DNA from: Fallopia convolvulus
Lineage: Eukaryota; Streptophyta; Magnoliopsida; Caryophyllales; Polygonaceae
DNA: 64,000 nt
Direction: 5' to 3'
Assembly: GCA_964016875.1 (NCBI GenBank)
Contig: OZ024724.1
Span: 6,434,501 to 6,498,500 of the forward strand
Shown here: positions 22,953-34,387 of the stretch, piece after piece
Layout: each line of letters opens with the position of its first letter
Position numbering within the stretch: the stretch's first letter is position 1
The notes under the pieces: model-generated
What the model was told of the DNA's origin: nothing
Database searches by the model: none
The model's input: only the letters and a program-made list of their open reading frames with translations
Program-made: the position numbers and the translations under genes

Positions 22953-24476
22953 CTAACGTTGCCGCTCGTCCTCCCTCGACATGCGTGCGGAATAGACGGT
23001 TTCCCATCTATCCATCCTCCGATGAATGTGATCGGTTTGGAGGTGAAGTTGCTGCATCCGTGCAGAAAGATCCTCGGCCCATGGTGGTGGTATGCTCGAT
23101 CCTGCGTACTCGGGCTGAGGAGGTGGTGGGTAGTGAGGCTGGAAGTGATCTTGGTACATCACCGGGTTGTAAGGCATTAAGCCATATGCATGAGGGTCGA
23201 CAGGAGCTGGTGGAGGATCGACAGGAGCTTGCGGCACCTCGTTAACGAAGCTGGTTGCCTCGTTAACAGTGTTGGGTGGTGGCTGGAAATGGTCGTTAAC
23301 GACCCTGGTTGGCTCGTCGACGAAGATGTTGCCTCCTAATTCCTCCGTCTCCATGTCTTCTTCTGTAAAGTTGAGCCCCTCAGTGCCGCCCTCGGTGTCG
23401 GCTTCCTCGGTGTCATTGCCTACGACCTCGGTATCCTCTTGCTCATCTTCTTCTTCATATTCATCCACATCGTCCCGCTCAAACCGGGTGTGACATGGTC
23501 GAAGCGAGAGCTCATCTTCCGGTTTTGGCTCCAATGGGTAAGGTTGGCCCGTCCACACCTCGTACCAATTTGGTACGTAGAGTAGCTCGTGCATGTCGAG
23601 GGAAGGTATGACGACTTGATCTCGAACCTTCACTTTGTAGCCTCCCTCGTCTTGCACGAAGATCCCGGCGCTATACCAATAGTTCTTGTTGAGGAGTTGA
23701 GCATGGGCCGGTGTGTAGCGGGTGAGATCCACTCCAAGATTCTTAGACAAGAGGCTAACCATATTGCCACACCATACCTCCTTGGATTTGTGGGACTTCT
23801 CGACGTAGTAGAGCCATTCGTACCCCAAATTCAAGGGGTCGGGCTCCTCGAAGAGGATGGTGCGGAAGCAAGCGACCTCCGTCCTTGTAGACCGGTTCAA
23901 CTCTTTCTTCGGCCAGAATAGTGCGGAGAGGACTCTCAAGATGATCCGGAAGATGGGGTTGACTATGGTTGCCCCGGATAGCGCCGCGGTGGAGGATTGA
24001 ACCTCTCCGGTGATGTAGCTCCAAGTGCGGGTCACTCGGTAGTCCTTCAAGCTATAGTCTCTAGACGGGTTTGGGAGCTCCAAGATTGCATTGAACTCTG
24101 CCATGGTGAAGTCACGGTCCTCGTTACCGAGCCGAAACCGAATGCGTCCCGCCGAGATTTTCGACGAGAAGTTGGTCTGCAAGGTGGCCAAGAACTCGGA
24201 TGTGAGGGCCGGATAATGTGGCAAGCTCTCTTGCTTCAATAAGTGTGCGGCCCCAAGGATGGCAAAAGCGTCCTTGACATCCGTGTAGATGCCTGTAGAG
24301 ACGGCGCTAGACTTCGAGAACCATCGGGTGTAATGGTCCTTCTCCAAGAAATCCCGGTAGCGCCGTACTTGGCTCTGACTGCTCAAAATCACATTGTCCA
24401 TCCGGGGTGGAGATGGAGACCTGTGGTTTCTCCTCTTCTTCTGGGCTCAGGTAGCGGGTCTGCTTGAACTAGCCAT
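22953..24476 (-). CDS. Athila ORF1-like protein carried by element C
   Basis: From the ATG at 24401 the frame is open for 482 residues. An in-frame upstream ATG (24476) gives MASSSRPAT, then TGA at codon 10 (24449-24447), then the same frame. The N-terminal half resembles the ATHILA ORF-1 family (PF03078): YRDFLEKDHYTRWFSKSSAV, HYPALTSEFLATLQTNF, AGRIRFRLGNEDRDFTMAEF and TWSYITGEV. An acidic middle (about residues 307-345) and a proline-rich part with VNE repeats follow, then a short coiled coil (MQQLHLQTDHIHRRMDRWE). No membrane segment is visible, so it is not obviously an envelope protein although it occupies that position. Function unknown. Its long open frame contrasts with the broken gag. 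Confidence 0.75.
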
Positions 24477-24481
24477 GGATC

Positions 24482-25084
24482 CTATAAAATAATCGAAAAT
24501 TTTCCAAGATAAGACAAAAATATTAGGTACGAGACCCCATACTTGGTCTCAAAATTAACCTCGGAATAATTCATAAACTACCCAATTGGGTTGTTCACGA
24601 AGCTGGCCTCGGATTAAGCATTGATGAAGTGCAGGATCGTTAACGAGCCTGGGTGGGTCGTTAACGAGCCACCGAGAGCGAAACCAGTAATGTCCGAAAT
24701 TGAATCTACCTCTAATTCAGCACAAATCAAGCATGCAATCTTATATTATTCTCCACAATTCCCTCATAGGGTAAAAGCACCCCATACTTACTCAATTACC
24801 CATCCCGAACATGCTACAAATTTCCCGAAATTTTGACATGCAAAGTTCGAACTTTTAGATCTAGAACAAGAAAAATTCATGCTTTCTTAACTAAAGGGTT
24901 ACAATAGCTAATATAATCATGAATCATCTTTCCTAAAACATGAACAACTAAGCACAATCAAGAATTTTTAGAACGGATTTTAGGCATGCTCATCGATCTC
25001 CCTAAAAATCATGATTCAAGATATGAAATTTAACCCTATAGATACTCAATCATGCAATTTCAAGCAAGGGTTTAGAAATCATAC
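24482..25084 (-). other. Probable 5'-leader intron of the ORF1-like gene
   Basis: On the minus strand a donor CCG|GTATGATTT (GT at 25084-25083) and an acceptor TTATTTTATAG (ending 24482), directly before GATCC and the first ATG, delimit about 600 bp of AT-rich, T-rich sequence typical of plant introns. It is inferred from splice-site appearance only. Confidence 0.5.
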
Positions 25085-25325
25085 CGGAGAACCGAGAATT
25101 AAAAGGACAAGGGTCGGAATCGGGGTAGGTTAACGAGCTCGTCGTCGACGGTGAAAGGGCCTTCGAACTTCGGTAACGATGGCGTCTTCGGTGGTCGTTA
25201 ATGTGGGATTTCCGACTCGGTAAGAGAAAAGGGAAAGGGATTGAGAGAGTTTTGGGTTTGAGAGTGAAAGTTGGGAGAGATTGTGGTAGAATTTTGGGAG
25301 GGGTAGAAGGGTTTTTATAGGAGGG
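25085..25325 (-). promoter_or_regulatory. Internal promoter and leader of the ORF1-like gene
   Basis: CTATAAAAAC (25320-25311 in minus sense) is a good TATA box. It is followed about 30 nt on by a CT-rich leader (ctctcccaactttcactctc) and by palindromic motif copies (TCGTTAAC, TCGGTAACGA). This looks like a self-contained gene promoter inside the retroelement, separate from the LTR promoter. Confidence 0.5.
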
Positions 25326-25692
25326 GTAAAGATAGAGGTGGTGGCGGCTAGGGTTAGAAAAAGTTAACTAGGTTAGAGTTACTTACCTGCCCCGTATTGT
25401 GACGAATCGGGTCGTCCGAACTGGGTCGTTAATGACCCTGAGTGGGTCGTTAACGAGCCACCGTAGCCTCCTTGAGTGCATTTCGACCCCTTTTTCCTGA
25501 AATCTTGTTAGCTCAAAAAATCTTATTTCTATCCTATTTAAACTAAAAAATAAAAATAAAAGAAAGGTAGGAAATAATCTAAAAGAAAAATAAAATAAAA
25601 TAAAATAAAATAAACCTATTCTAAAAAAGGCGGGTTGCCTCCCGTAAGCGCTATGTTTAATGTCGTTAGCCCGACGAACTTACCTTGGCAGA
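25326..25692 (-). other. Gene-free spacer between protease and internal promoter of C
   Basis: Starts (minus sense) with the GGGAGGCAAC box at about 25640, where pol would follow in an autonomous element. Contains two TCGTTAACGA-type motifs at 25425-25460 and an A-rich run. Confidence 0.6.
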
Positions 25693-28548
25693 TCAAGGCG
25701 GTTTCCATCCAAATATGTTGGGATCAAGAGGGACCCCATACTTAGATGAAATAGCATTCTCCAAGATATTTGGCCCTCTATCATCAATCAGAATGCTCGG
25801 TAATCCTACAACAGGGTTAGTATAATCCGAAAACCAAGGAGGTTTTGACTCCTTCATAGGACTAACAGTAGGATGTAATATAGAACTAGGATAAGAGAAA
25901 GGATCATGACCAGAATTGATTGGATAAGAACAAGAAAACTTACTTGGGTCATTCGGGAAGTGGCTCGTTACCGAGGTGTAGGGGGTCGTTAAGGACCCTG
26001 CTGGATCTGGAAGTGGCTCGATATCGTGTTTCGATCCACCTCCCACCTCGTTTTCCTTCAGATAAGGATCGTTACCGACCCATGGGGGGTCGGTAGGCTC
26101 CTTGATAGGCGTGTCTCTATCGATTTTGCTTGTTTTTGTACTCAGAGAGGGGTCGATACCGAGCCATGGTGGGTCGGTAGGCTCCTCAGTACTACAACTA
26201 GCCACTTCACTTATGGGCGAATTGAATTGAAACTCAACCCTCTCCTCCCCAATGTCAAATGTGAGGAGTCCTTTTCTGACATCTACACGTGCTCCTGCGG
26301 TGGCTAAAAATGGTCTGCCTAGAATGATTGGCACCGCAGGGTCTTCAGGCATATCTAGCACAATGAAGTCGTTTGGAACAAAGAATTTTCCAACTCGGAC
26401 AGGAACATCGTCAACGACTCCAGTTGCTTTTACAGAAGATCCATCTGCCATGTAGAGTTTCATCTTGGCAGGCTCTAGTGGTCCCATGTTAGCTTTTAAC
26501 CAGATGGAAAGAGGAAGCAAACTAGCACTGGCACCAAGATCGCATAAAGCTTTGAACTTGTGGTTGCCTATGCCGATTGTGATTGCAAACCTCCCAGGAT
26601 CTCCAAGCTTTTCTGGAAGAGCTATGGATCTGACCTCGTCCTGCAGCTCTGTAATAGATCTTTTCCTGATATTCTTCTTTCAAAAATTTTGTGTAAGCCG
26701 ACATTTCGCTTAGGGCCTCAGCGAATGGGATGGAAATATTAATGCCCTGAAGAATCTTAACGAAACGCTTGAACTTACTCTCAGTAGATTCTATAGATTT
26801 CTTAACTGGAAATGGAAGAGTTTTCACCATTCTCGGAACCAAGTTAGGCTCGAGAGGTGAGAGTACCGGGTCGACACTGGGGTCGTTCGGTGTCCTCGGC
26901 GGGTCGTTACCGACCCTGGTGGGGTCGTTAACGAGCCTGGGATTGAGAGGAGGACTCGGTTTAGAAAACGTACCTGGGCTGAGCTCGTCAGGAATCTTCG
27001 GAGCCTCGTCATCCTGGCTTGTAGGTTCGGTACTAGCTCTCGCTGGCTCGTTAACGAGCTGGATGGCGAGATCTTGTTCCTCCTTCTCTTCAGCTTGAAT
27101 TCTCTCCGGTAGTGTCTTCCCGCTTCTAAGGTGTACTGCTGCTATTTGGCCTCTAGGGTTCTCTTCGGTACGACCCGGGAGTTGCCCTTGTGGTCTTGGA
27201 ATTCGTGCAGCAAGGTGTCCTAGTTGGGAATCAACACTCTTCTTCCAAATATCGAACTCTCCCCATCTTTTATCCAATCCATTGATGCCCTCTTTAATCT
27301 CTTGAGCCCATGATGGTGTCTCCTGATGGCCTGGAGGTCGATATGGTGCAGGTCGTCTATCTTGCGGGGCCTTGTGTAATTATGATTTGCATTCTGATTG
27401 CCCCATGATTGATAGTTGTTCGACCTATCATTGTAATTAGGCTGGTTCCTGTAGGGTCCTCTCATGTAATTCATCTCAGCTATCGTCTCAGCGGTTCTAA
27501 CCTGCTCAATGTTAGTGCAAGCAGAAGTGCTATGCGCAGAAGAACCACATTCTTGACATGATTGAGAGGATTTCAGAAAACTTACCTGTTTCCTCAAACG
27601 GTTGACCTCATCTTGTAAGAATTGATTTTTAACATCGGGGTCAACTTCATCTCGATTGGGCACATAGAGACGTTTTTGAGTTTGTGGAGCCTGCTGGGTT
27701 CCGTACATAGCATCGTAATTTGCCAGCTTGTCCAACAGTTCCCACGCCTCTGTCGGGTTCATCTCTATAAAACCGAACGCAGTATGCGTGTTGATGCGGT
27801 TCTTGGTCTCTGCATTGATACCCTGGAAAAAGATTTCTTGCAATACATATAATGGTTGCCCATGAGTAGGGAATTGTCTAAGCATCTCTTTAAATCTTTC
27901 CCATGTTTCAACAAAGGTCTCATTAGGCAACTGGTGATAAGAGGTGATGCGTTTCCTTAACTCCGTTGTCTTATCAGGAGGGAAAAACTTTGTAAGAAAT
28001 TGATCATACAAAGCTTTCCAAGTCCTGATAGACTTAGAAGGTAGGCTCTCTAACCAGTTCAGGGCCTTTCCAGTAAGTGACCATCTAAAAGCTTTCAACA
28101 GAACATATTCTAGTGAGACACTTTCAGCAGCTATGGTGTCACATAAATCAAGAAAATTTTTAATATGTTCCATAGGGCACTCAGCAGGTTTCCCTTCAAA
28201 CTGAGCCCGTTTAATCAAGGATATAAATTGAGACTTGATCTCAAAAGGTTTCTCTATCGCAGGAAGCACAATAGGAGATTCTGGCACCCTCAGTTCCGGA
28301 TGCATGTATTGCTTGGCATTCCTTGGATAGGCGTTTAGCTCTTCTTGCAGTCGAGCCTTGTCTGCATTAGCGCCGTCCTTCTCGGCTTTCAGTGCCTCCA
28401 TTTGGGTCCGGAGGATCTCTAGCTCTCGAGCCATCTCTTCAGCTGTGGCCATGGCTCGGTTTTCTCGGAGTCGTCGGTGCAGGGAACGTTCGGGTTCTGA
28501 GTAATAACTGGAGCTATCAAACTGAAGCCTTCTTCGTCCTACCGGCAT
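25693..28548 (-). pseudogene. gag: gag-protease of element C
   Basis: The start MPVGRRRLQF (28548) matches the gag starts of A and B; an upstream ATG at 28563 would add five residues. The gag domain runs FVETWERFKEMLRQFP, YVLQEIFFQGINAETKNR, with an intact CCHC knuckle CQECGSSAHSTSAC. Two frame breaks are visible: near 27370 (after NHNYTRP) and near 26685 (after KFLKE). Downstream, ALCDLGASASLLPLSIW keeps the protease active site DLGAS, then PIILGRPFLATAGARVDV and a TDPPW linker to a stop at 25693. The breaks may mean helper-dependent mobility, or they may have arisen after insertion. Confidence 0.85.
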
Positions 28549-28641
28549 ACACTGAGAAAACAAACAAAGAAAACAAAAATTAAAAACAAAAACGGGGTCG
28601 GGCTAGTCCCGATCCCAAAGATAAACTAACAACTCGTTGCT

Positions 28642-28659
28642 TCCCCGGCAACGGCGCCA
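28642..28659 (-). other. Primer binding site of element C (tRNA-Asp)
   Basis: On the minus strand TGGCGCCGTTGCCGGGGA begins three bases after the LTR end. This is the exact complement of the 3' end of plant tRNA-Asp(GTC). Confidence 0.9.
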
Positions 28660-28662
28660 ATT

Positions 28663-30170
28663 TGTTGAGAGGGTTTCTCGGCCAACAAATAAATTTGTAA
28701 GTCAAGACCCCGCTGAGTACAGTGGAGTCAGGATCGTTCCACAGGAAGCAAGGTTGTTTGTCTATCAATCTAATAAAAATCAAACAAAATCGAACACAAT
28801 TACTCACGAGATGCCTCGTTAACGACCTTGTCACGATCGTTACCGAACCACCGAATATAAAAACATCTATTAACGAACTAATAAAATTCTAACTAATACT
28901 CGGTACCGAAGCAAGCATTCAGCAACAAAGATTTATCAGAAATAATTCAATAAAAACAAATATCTAGGATAAGGGACACCACAGCATAGCCAAGCATAAG
29001 AATTCGTAAGTAGATAAATCATGCCTTTAAATAGATAGAGTCATCAACTTTCATTGAATAGACAAGTAAATTAATCTATTTTCATAAACTAACTCACTCA
29101 ATTGCTTGTTTTGGATCTAAAGCTTGAAACTTCCGTCTTCAAACAATATCAACCTTCAAGTTACTAACTTTCTCTTTCAATCAAGTTAAAACTCAAATTA
29201 CCTCAACTCCCGTTTCGGTATTAAGCACAACAAACAATCTCAATAAAAATAAAAGCATTCAAAACACTACCATACTTCATCAAACATGCTCAACTATGCC
29301 GGGCTTAACCCCGACCCTAGAAAAATAGACTACTCACTACTCATGATAAACAAACTAAAAACTTCAATAAAAACAAACATAAAAACAAAACTCCAACTTA
29401 AATCAATAACAAAAATATCGTCTTACAGAGAATCAGAAGAAATACCAAAACAAAACAATCACCGAACCATAAACTCGATCAACGAACCTCGGAAACTGTC
29501 GTCACCGACCACTCGTCACCGACTTCCGATCCGACAGCCTTTCCTTCGGCCTTCTCCAAAACTAACTCTAAAACTCTCCTCCAAAATTAAGCCCCCCCTT
29601 TCTATGCTAGATAGAAGGGTATTTATACTAGAAAATCCTAAAAAACTAAAAAGATAAAAGATAAAAACTTTCCTAAAAAGATAGAAACAATCTCTAAAAG
29701 ATAGAAATAAAATCTAAAAAGATATTAAACCCTAAAATACATATTCTATCACCCATAAAGATTCAAAAAAGATACTCAACCGATACGGAAATAAATTCCC
29801 GCTCAGGATCGGTGAATAATAAAATAATACTCCGAAATCTTCTTCGTCGTGGCCTCGTTAACGACCCTTCACAGCCTCGTTAACGAGCCTGGGGTTTTGT
29901 TTTCTTCAACACTTCCTCTCGTTTTCTTGAGTTTCGACTTCTTAAATCTTGCACTTTCCCGTCCTTTATTGTGATGCTCCAAATTTAGCTCCATTTAGCT
30001 CTTTTCCTAGCTAAAACCTGCAAAATACACAAAATAGCGTAGATTCCACTCTTTTCGCAGATTTATACAAAACTAACTAAAAACACTCAAAACTAAACCT
30101 AAACTAGACAAAATTAATCCTAATAAACAAAGAAAACCTATCAAAACCTATACCAAAAATGCGAACATCA
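28663..30170 (-). repeat. 5' LTR of element C (1508 bp)
   Basis: Nearly identical to 19653-21160 (about eleven differences). Adjoins the primer binding site on one side and the ACAAG duplication on the other. Confidence 0.9.
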
Positions 30171-32040
30171 ACAAGTGACTTTAACGTCATCACATATATA
30201 TGAGCAACTAATGAACACAAGCAATCACAATCCAACCTCACAAGGGATATGTGTTTCACTCAACTCTCATGTGTTTAGGCTTATAAGTACAACTCTGAAC
30301 TAAATCCTACATGCAAAAACTCATAGAAATTGTAACTTATATCACCAATCTCTCTACCAAAGATTGTCGAAACAAGTAAAATCATCAAGAGAACTTAGGC
30401 TCAATGGAATGCTTCATAGAAGCTTCCATTTGGCCGGGTTGTAATGGGCTTGGTAATGACAAATAGACGTAGAAATATTTTGGTTTGGGGTGCTAAAAAT
30501 CCGGGAATATAGACACCTAATCTCTCAACACAACTCACCAAACTTTCATAACAAAATATACCAAACTCTCTTGAACATTAAAGCTCAACTCTCTTTCAAT
30601 AACCCAAATTCATCCTAGAAAGTCTCATACACACATCTAAAAGAATTCTTGGCTTTTTTTTTCTTCTTTTCTTTGCTTGCACTTATTCATTTTTCCTCCT
30701 CCTCCTTTTTCTTTTCTGAATTTTGAATGATTTTCTGATTTTTTTTCTTTGAAGGAGGAGGGTCGATATCGACCCCACTGGGTCGATAACGAGGCTACAA
30801 TTTCAATTTTTTCTTACTTGTGCATTCTTTTCCTTACAACTTTTTGAACAATGAGACTTCCTTTCTACCCATCCCAAAACTTCTTCATTGAACCAACATA
30901 CAAACTCACAAAACAAATCCAACAAACTAAGTCCTAATCCCCGAATAGGGTCACGCTTATATCGGCTAGGAAAATAATTTTGTGGAGCTTCAAAAATAGG
31001 CTTTAAGGCAAAAAGAAATTGGCTTCAAAAAGTGGGATAATGTAAGGGTGGATAAGGATGAAATAAGGCTTCATGAAAAATAAGTTCTCTATCATATGAT
31101 TTCACAAGTAATGAACTAAAATCTTATGGAGGCTTCAAGAAATAGATAACCATCACAATTTCAAGAGATAATATGCACATAAGAGAGTAAATCACACAAA
31201 AAAGAGAAGAGAGATTTTTTATGTTCTCCCTATAAGGTCAAAGATATCTCACAAGGTAGATCATTTTGTTGGATTGCAACTAACTCATGCTAAAAAGTCA
31301 TACATGCTCAGTTTCATCACAAGCTAAAAATTCACACAAAAACAATTTCATGGTAGACTCGGGCTAAACCGTCAAAGATATGCTAAATGGATTTAGATGA
31401 TTTTGCAAGCAATTACCATCCTAGAACCATAAGACAAGGGTACTCATCAATCCTAAAAATCTGTTTATATTTTTTTCAATTTTTTTTCATTTTTTTCTTT
31501 TAAGTAAAGCAAAGAAAACTAAAACCAACTTAAACCAAGTAGACATCAAAGCAAATCAAAACACACAAACATAAGCAAAACACAAAGAGACACACTAGAG
31601 TTTTCTTTTCCCTCCCTACCCAATACTTGAACCTAACAGTGTCCCCACTGTTATAACAAAACAAGGTAAAAATAGAGAAGTAGGGAAAAGGAAACGCACT
31701 CACAAGATAAATTTTGAAGCGGCTTCGAAGACATCCTTGAACATTTGAAAGAGAGGGGGAATCACCGAGAATCTGGAGACGGCTGAATTTTTTTCTGATT
31801 TATCGTAGGGGTCGTTGCCGACCTTGTGGGGGTCGTTAACGAGCCACTGAGCCGCTTTGATTTTTCCCAATCTCGCCTGTATCTCTTAGAAAACAATTCT
31901 ATTCCAAAAATCTTTAATCTAGTCCTAAAAACAAATCAAAAGAAAGCTAGCAAAAAGGTCTAAGAAAGCAAAAACAAAAAGCGGGTTGCCTCCCGTAAGC
32001 GCTATTTTTAATGTTGTTAGCCCGACGTACTTACCTTAGC
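30171..32040 (-). other. 3' untranslated region of element B, right of C
   Basis: Non-coding. Collinear with 19526-19652 if C is removed. Homologous to the 3' regions of A and C. Contains motif pairs at 30768-30800 (ATAT/ATAA cores) and 31806-31850, a T-rich run near 31460-31500 and the GGGAGGCAAC box at about 31985. Confidence 0.75.
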
Positions 32041-32315
32041 TCAATCAGAGGATGTTAAAGCCCAAGTGGCTCGGATTTCCACCCCCGAGTCGGTTTTCTC
32101 ATAATATTTCTTTAACCGGTGCCCATTGACCTTAAAGACGGCTCCATTATTGTCAGCTAGATCCATCGCTCCATGGGGATAAATGTGGTGGACGACGAAT
32201 GGCCCACTCCATCTTGATCTTAATTTTCCTGGAAAATAAGCGAAGTCTAGAGTTAAAGAGAAGTACCTTGTCACCAACTTCATAGGTTTTTGGAACCAAC
32301 TTCTTGTCATGCCAT
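32041..32315 (-). pseudogene. Integrase C-terminal part of element B
   Basis: Continues the integrase beyond element D: WHDKKLVPKTYEVGDKVLLF, then, after a frame change, GKLRSRWSGPFVV and VNGHRLKKYYE, the GPY/F-type module that ends many gypsy integrases. Reading straight across D at the AGCTT duplication restores continuity with 35019-35928. Confidence 0.8.
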
Positions 32316-32320
32316 AGCTT

Positions 32321-32907
32321 TGATGTGACCCTCGCTTGGCAAGGGGAGGATCTAGGTTCGAAACGTCCGGATCTTCTCCGACAAGGGTAACCGGATAAAT
32401 ATGAGACCACAAAAGTGGAATCACGACCTCTAGTGCTCGTCGGAACGAGGGTGGGGAGAGGGAAAGGACTAGAACATCGGTCAAAGGACTCGACAAAGTA
32501 ACGGGGTGACGTCGGGCCAAAACTAGGAGGATTCTCGCTTGGCTAATTCATTATGACGTGATTAATAAAAGGGGGCGTGGATCCTTTATATAGAGGAGGC
32601 CACACAAAACCCTAGAAGCTAGTTGGGAGTAGATTAGGGTTAGCAACATGCTAGGTCCAACATCCAAGCCCAAAATACTACTAATAGCAACATACTAAAA
32701 ATAGAAACTATCTAGAAAGGGAAATAACAAGGCTAGCCCATCCAATAAGAATGGAACACACGCCTGAAATGGAAATGACGGAAATAAATGACGGAAATAT
32801 AAATAATAACATAATGTGAGACTAAGTCCTAAGCCAAGGGGGTCTCCAAGGTCTAGGCTGTCTCGGGTCCGTCGGAGCTGGGTCCGAGCTAGGGCAGAGT
32901 CGCATCA
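32321..32907 (-). repeat. 3' LTR of element D
   Basis: Matches 34401-35001. The polypurine tract adjoins at 32908-32920. The last residues of D's ORF are encoded inside this LTR. Confidence 0.9.
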
Positions 32908-33811
32908 TTCTCCCCCGCTTAGCTTCGAAGCGTCCTCGCTTCGACGTATGTCGGAAAAGGGAAGAAGGCGACGATCTCAACAAAGCCTTGCCATCGACAT
33001 GTGTAGTCTCGAGTAAATATGGTGTTGACACAGGGGCAAGCGCGAGTTTGGGCTCGATGTCAGCGTCGGAATCAAGGAGGACCTTTGGAAGAACCTCGGG
33101 AGGATCCTCGGGAAGGACCTTGGGAAGAACCTCGGTAGGATCCTCGGAAAGGGCCTCGGAAAGGTCCTCGGTAAATACCTCGGGTGGGTCCTCGGTAGGG
33201 ACCTCATCCGGCGCTGGACTCGACTCGTGTCTCGGCACGTCGCTAGGGACCTCGCTAAGGACGGGCGCCGACGTCGCTGGACTCGATGCGTGCGAAGGCA
33301 CATGGGGTGCCGTCCACGGTTGAGCCTCTCGGTTGGCCTCGGCTAAAAGGCGCTCGAGCTCCGCGATCCGTTGCTCCGCGGTCATGGCGTAGAGTGTGCG
33401 CCGATGGTTCTCGGAGAGGGTCAAAGTGTCTGCGCTAGGGGTTGGTGATGCGCGGGCCGGGGGAGGCCTTTGGGCCTCCGCGGTGCGGTTTCGGGGTCGC
33501 CGAGGTGGCAGACTCAAGTCCCACTCATCGTATCGGGTACGCGTGCGCCGAGGCGGCGGACTCCAATCCCGTTCTTCGTATCGGGGACGCGGGTGCCGAG
33601 GTGGCGGACTCCAATCTCGTTCATCGTATGAGCGACGTCGGGGTCTTGGAGTTTCGCCGTAATAGCGGGCCCGATTCTCCGGGAGTCTATATGGTGGGAT
33701 CCAATCCGGATCGTCCCTCGGAAGCGGCCTATAGGGACGAGTGTTGACTCGTTGACGAGGCCGATCCCAAGAGTCCGAATCGTCTCATACGACCGAGCAA
33801 GTCCAAGACAT
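32822..33811 (-). pseudogene. Proline/acid-rich ORF of element D (gag-like position)
   Basis: From the ATG at 33811 the frame reads MSWTCSVV, then TGA at codon 9 (33787-33785), then stays open for 320 codons to 32822. It contains three copies of a module with RDWSPPPR or DLSLPPR followed by RPRYEE/RTRYDE; then YAMTAEQRIAELERLLAEAN, a short coiled-coil-like segment; then a long acidic stretch built on E-D-P-P-E-V-L-P-K-V repeats; and a basic end (SKRGRFEAKRGRMM). No capsid fold or zinc knuckle is recognisable. By position it is the gag of the element or an N-terminal remnant of one. An internal ATG (33517) would avoid the stop. Confidence 0.6.
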
Positions 33812-34387
33812 GGCTTGGCTCTCAGTTTTTTTTTTTACAATATTACGAGATCTTCCACAATCCGAAAGATCCCGTTAAAAACGAAAAATAATAAAATCTA
33901 TCCTAAAAATAAAAGTAACTAGAAGATCTTTTATAATTAAGATCTTTTACAACCGGATAAAATCAAAAATAAATAAAATAAAATAAGATACAAAAGATAT
34001 GCTCCCAAATGACAACCAACACAATCTTCGGAAAGATCTAGGGTTTTCGAAAAAAAGGTAGGCTGGCACGGGGACGCGCGGGCTGGAACCTTCGGCGAGG
34101 TGTGGCGCACTGCTGGTGCGTCGCTGCAGGGCTGGACTGTGCCAGGATCCGAGTCCTGGCACGCTGGTGCGTCCCGGCGCGCTGGCTGGTTCGTATTTCG
34201 GCCTTATGGAGGGGAAAACGACGTCCGTTTTGGACGAATTATATATGCCCAGACTCGTATCGAAAAGACCTACAGTAATATGGAAAAAAATTGCAGAAAA
34301 ATGAATTTTTTTTGTGGCCGAAATCTGGACAGAAGTCGACGTGTTTTTTTTAAAGGGACGGAGAAGGGTCCGTTCGAACCGCCTAAC
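33812..34387 (-). other. Leader of element D
   Basis: Between the primer binding site and the ORF. AT-rich and GC-rich blocks alternate. No gene seen. Confidence 0.6.

Larger units (their letters stand above)
19653..30170 (-). mobile_element. Athila-type element C, complete, recent, without pol
   Basis: Flanked by ACAAG (19648-19652, 30171-30175). The two LTRs are both 1508 bp and differ at only about eleven positions by eye (about 0.7%). In minus-strand order: 5' LTR, perfect tRNA-Asp primer binding site, gag, protease, an intervening non-coding part with an apparent internal promoter and leader intron, an Athila ORF1-like gene, 3' untranslated region, polypurine tract and 3' LTR. Reverse transcriptase, RNase H and integrase are absent, so it must have moved using enzymes of a relative such as B. 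Confidence 0.9.

Noticed and set aside
22985..24467. Several plus-strand open frames opposite the ORF1-like gene of element C
   Set aside because: They are antisense shadows of a 482-residue frame with recognisable family features; none has a domain of its own.
33396..33747. Plus-strand open frames in element D
   Set aside because: Antisense to the proline-rich ORF; the repeat structure and codon pattern fit the minus strand.
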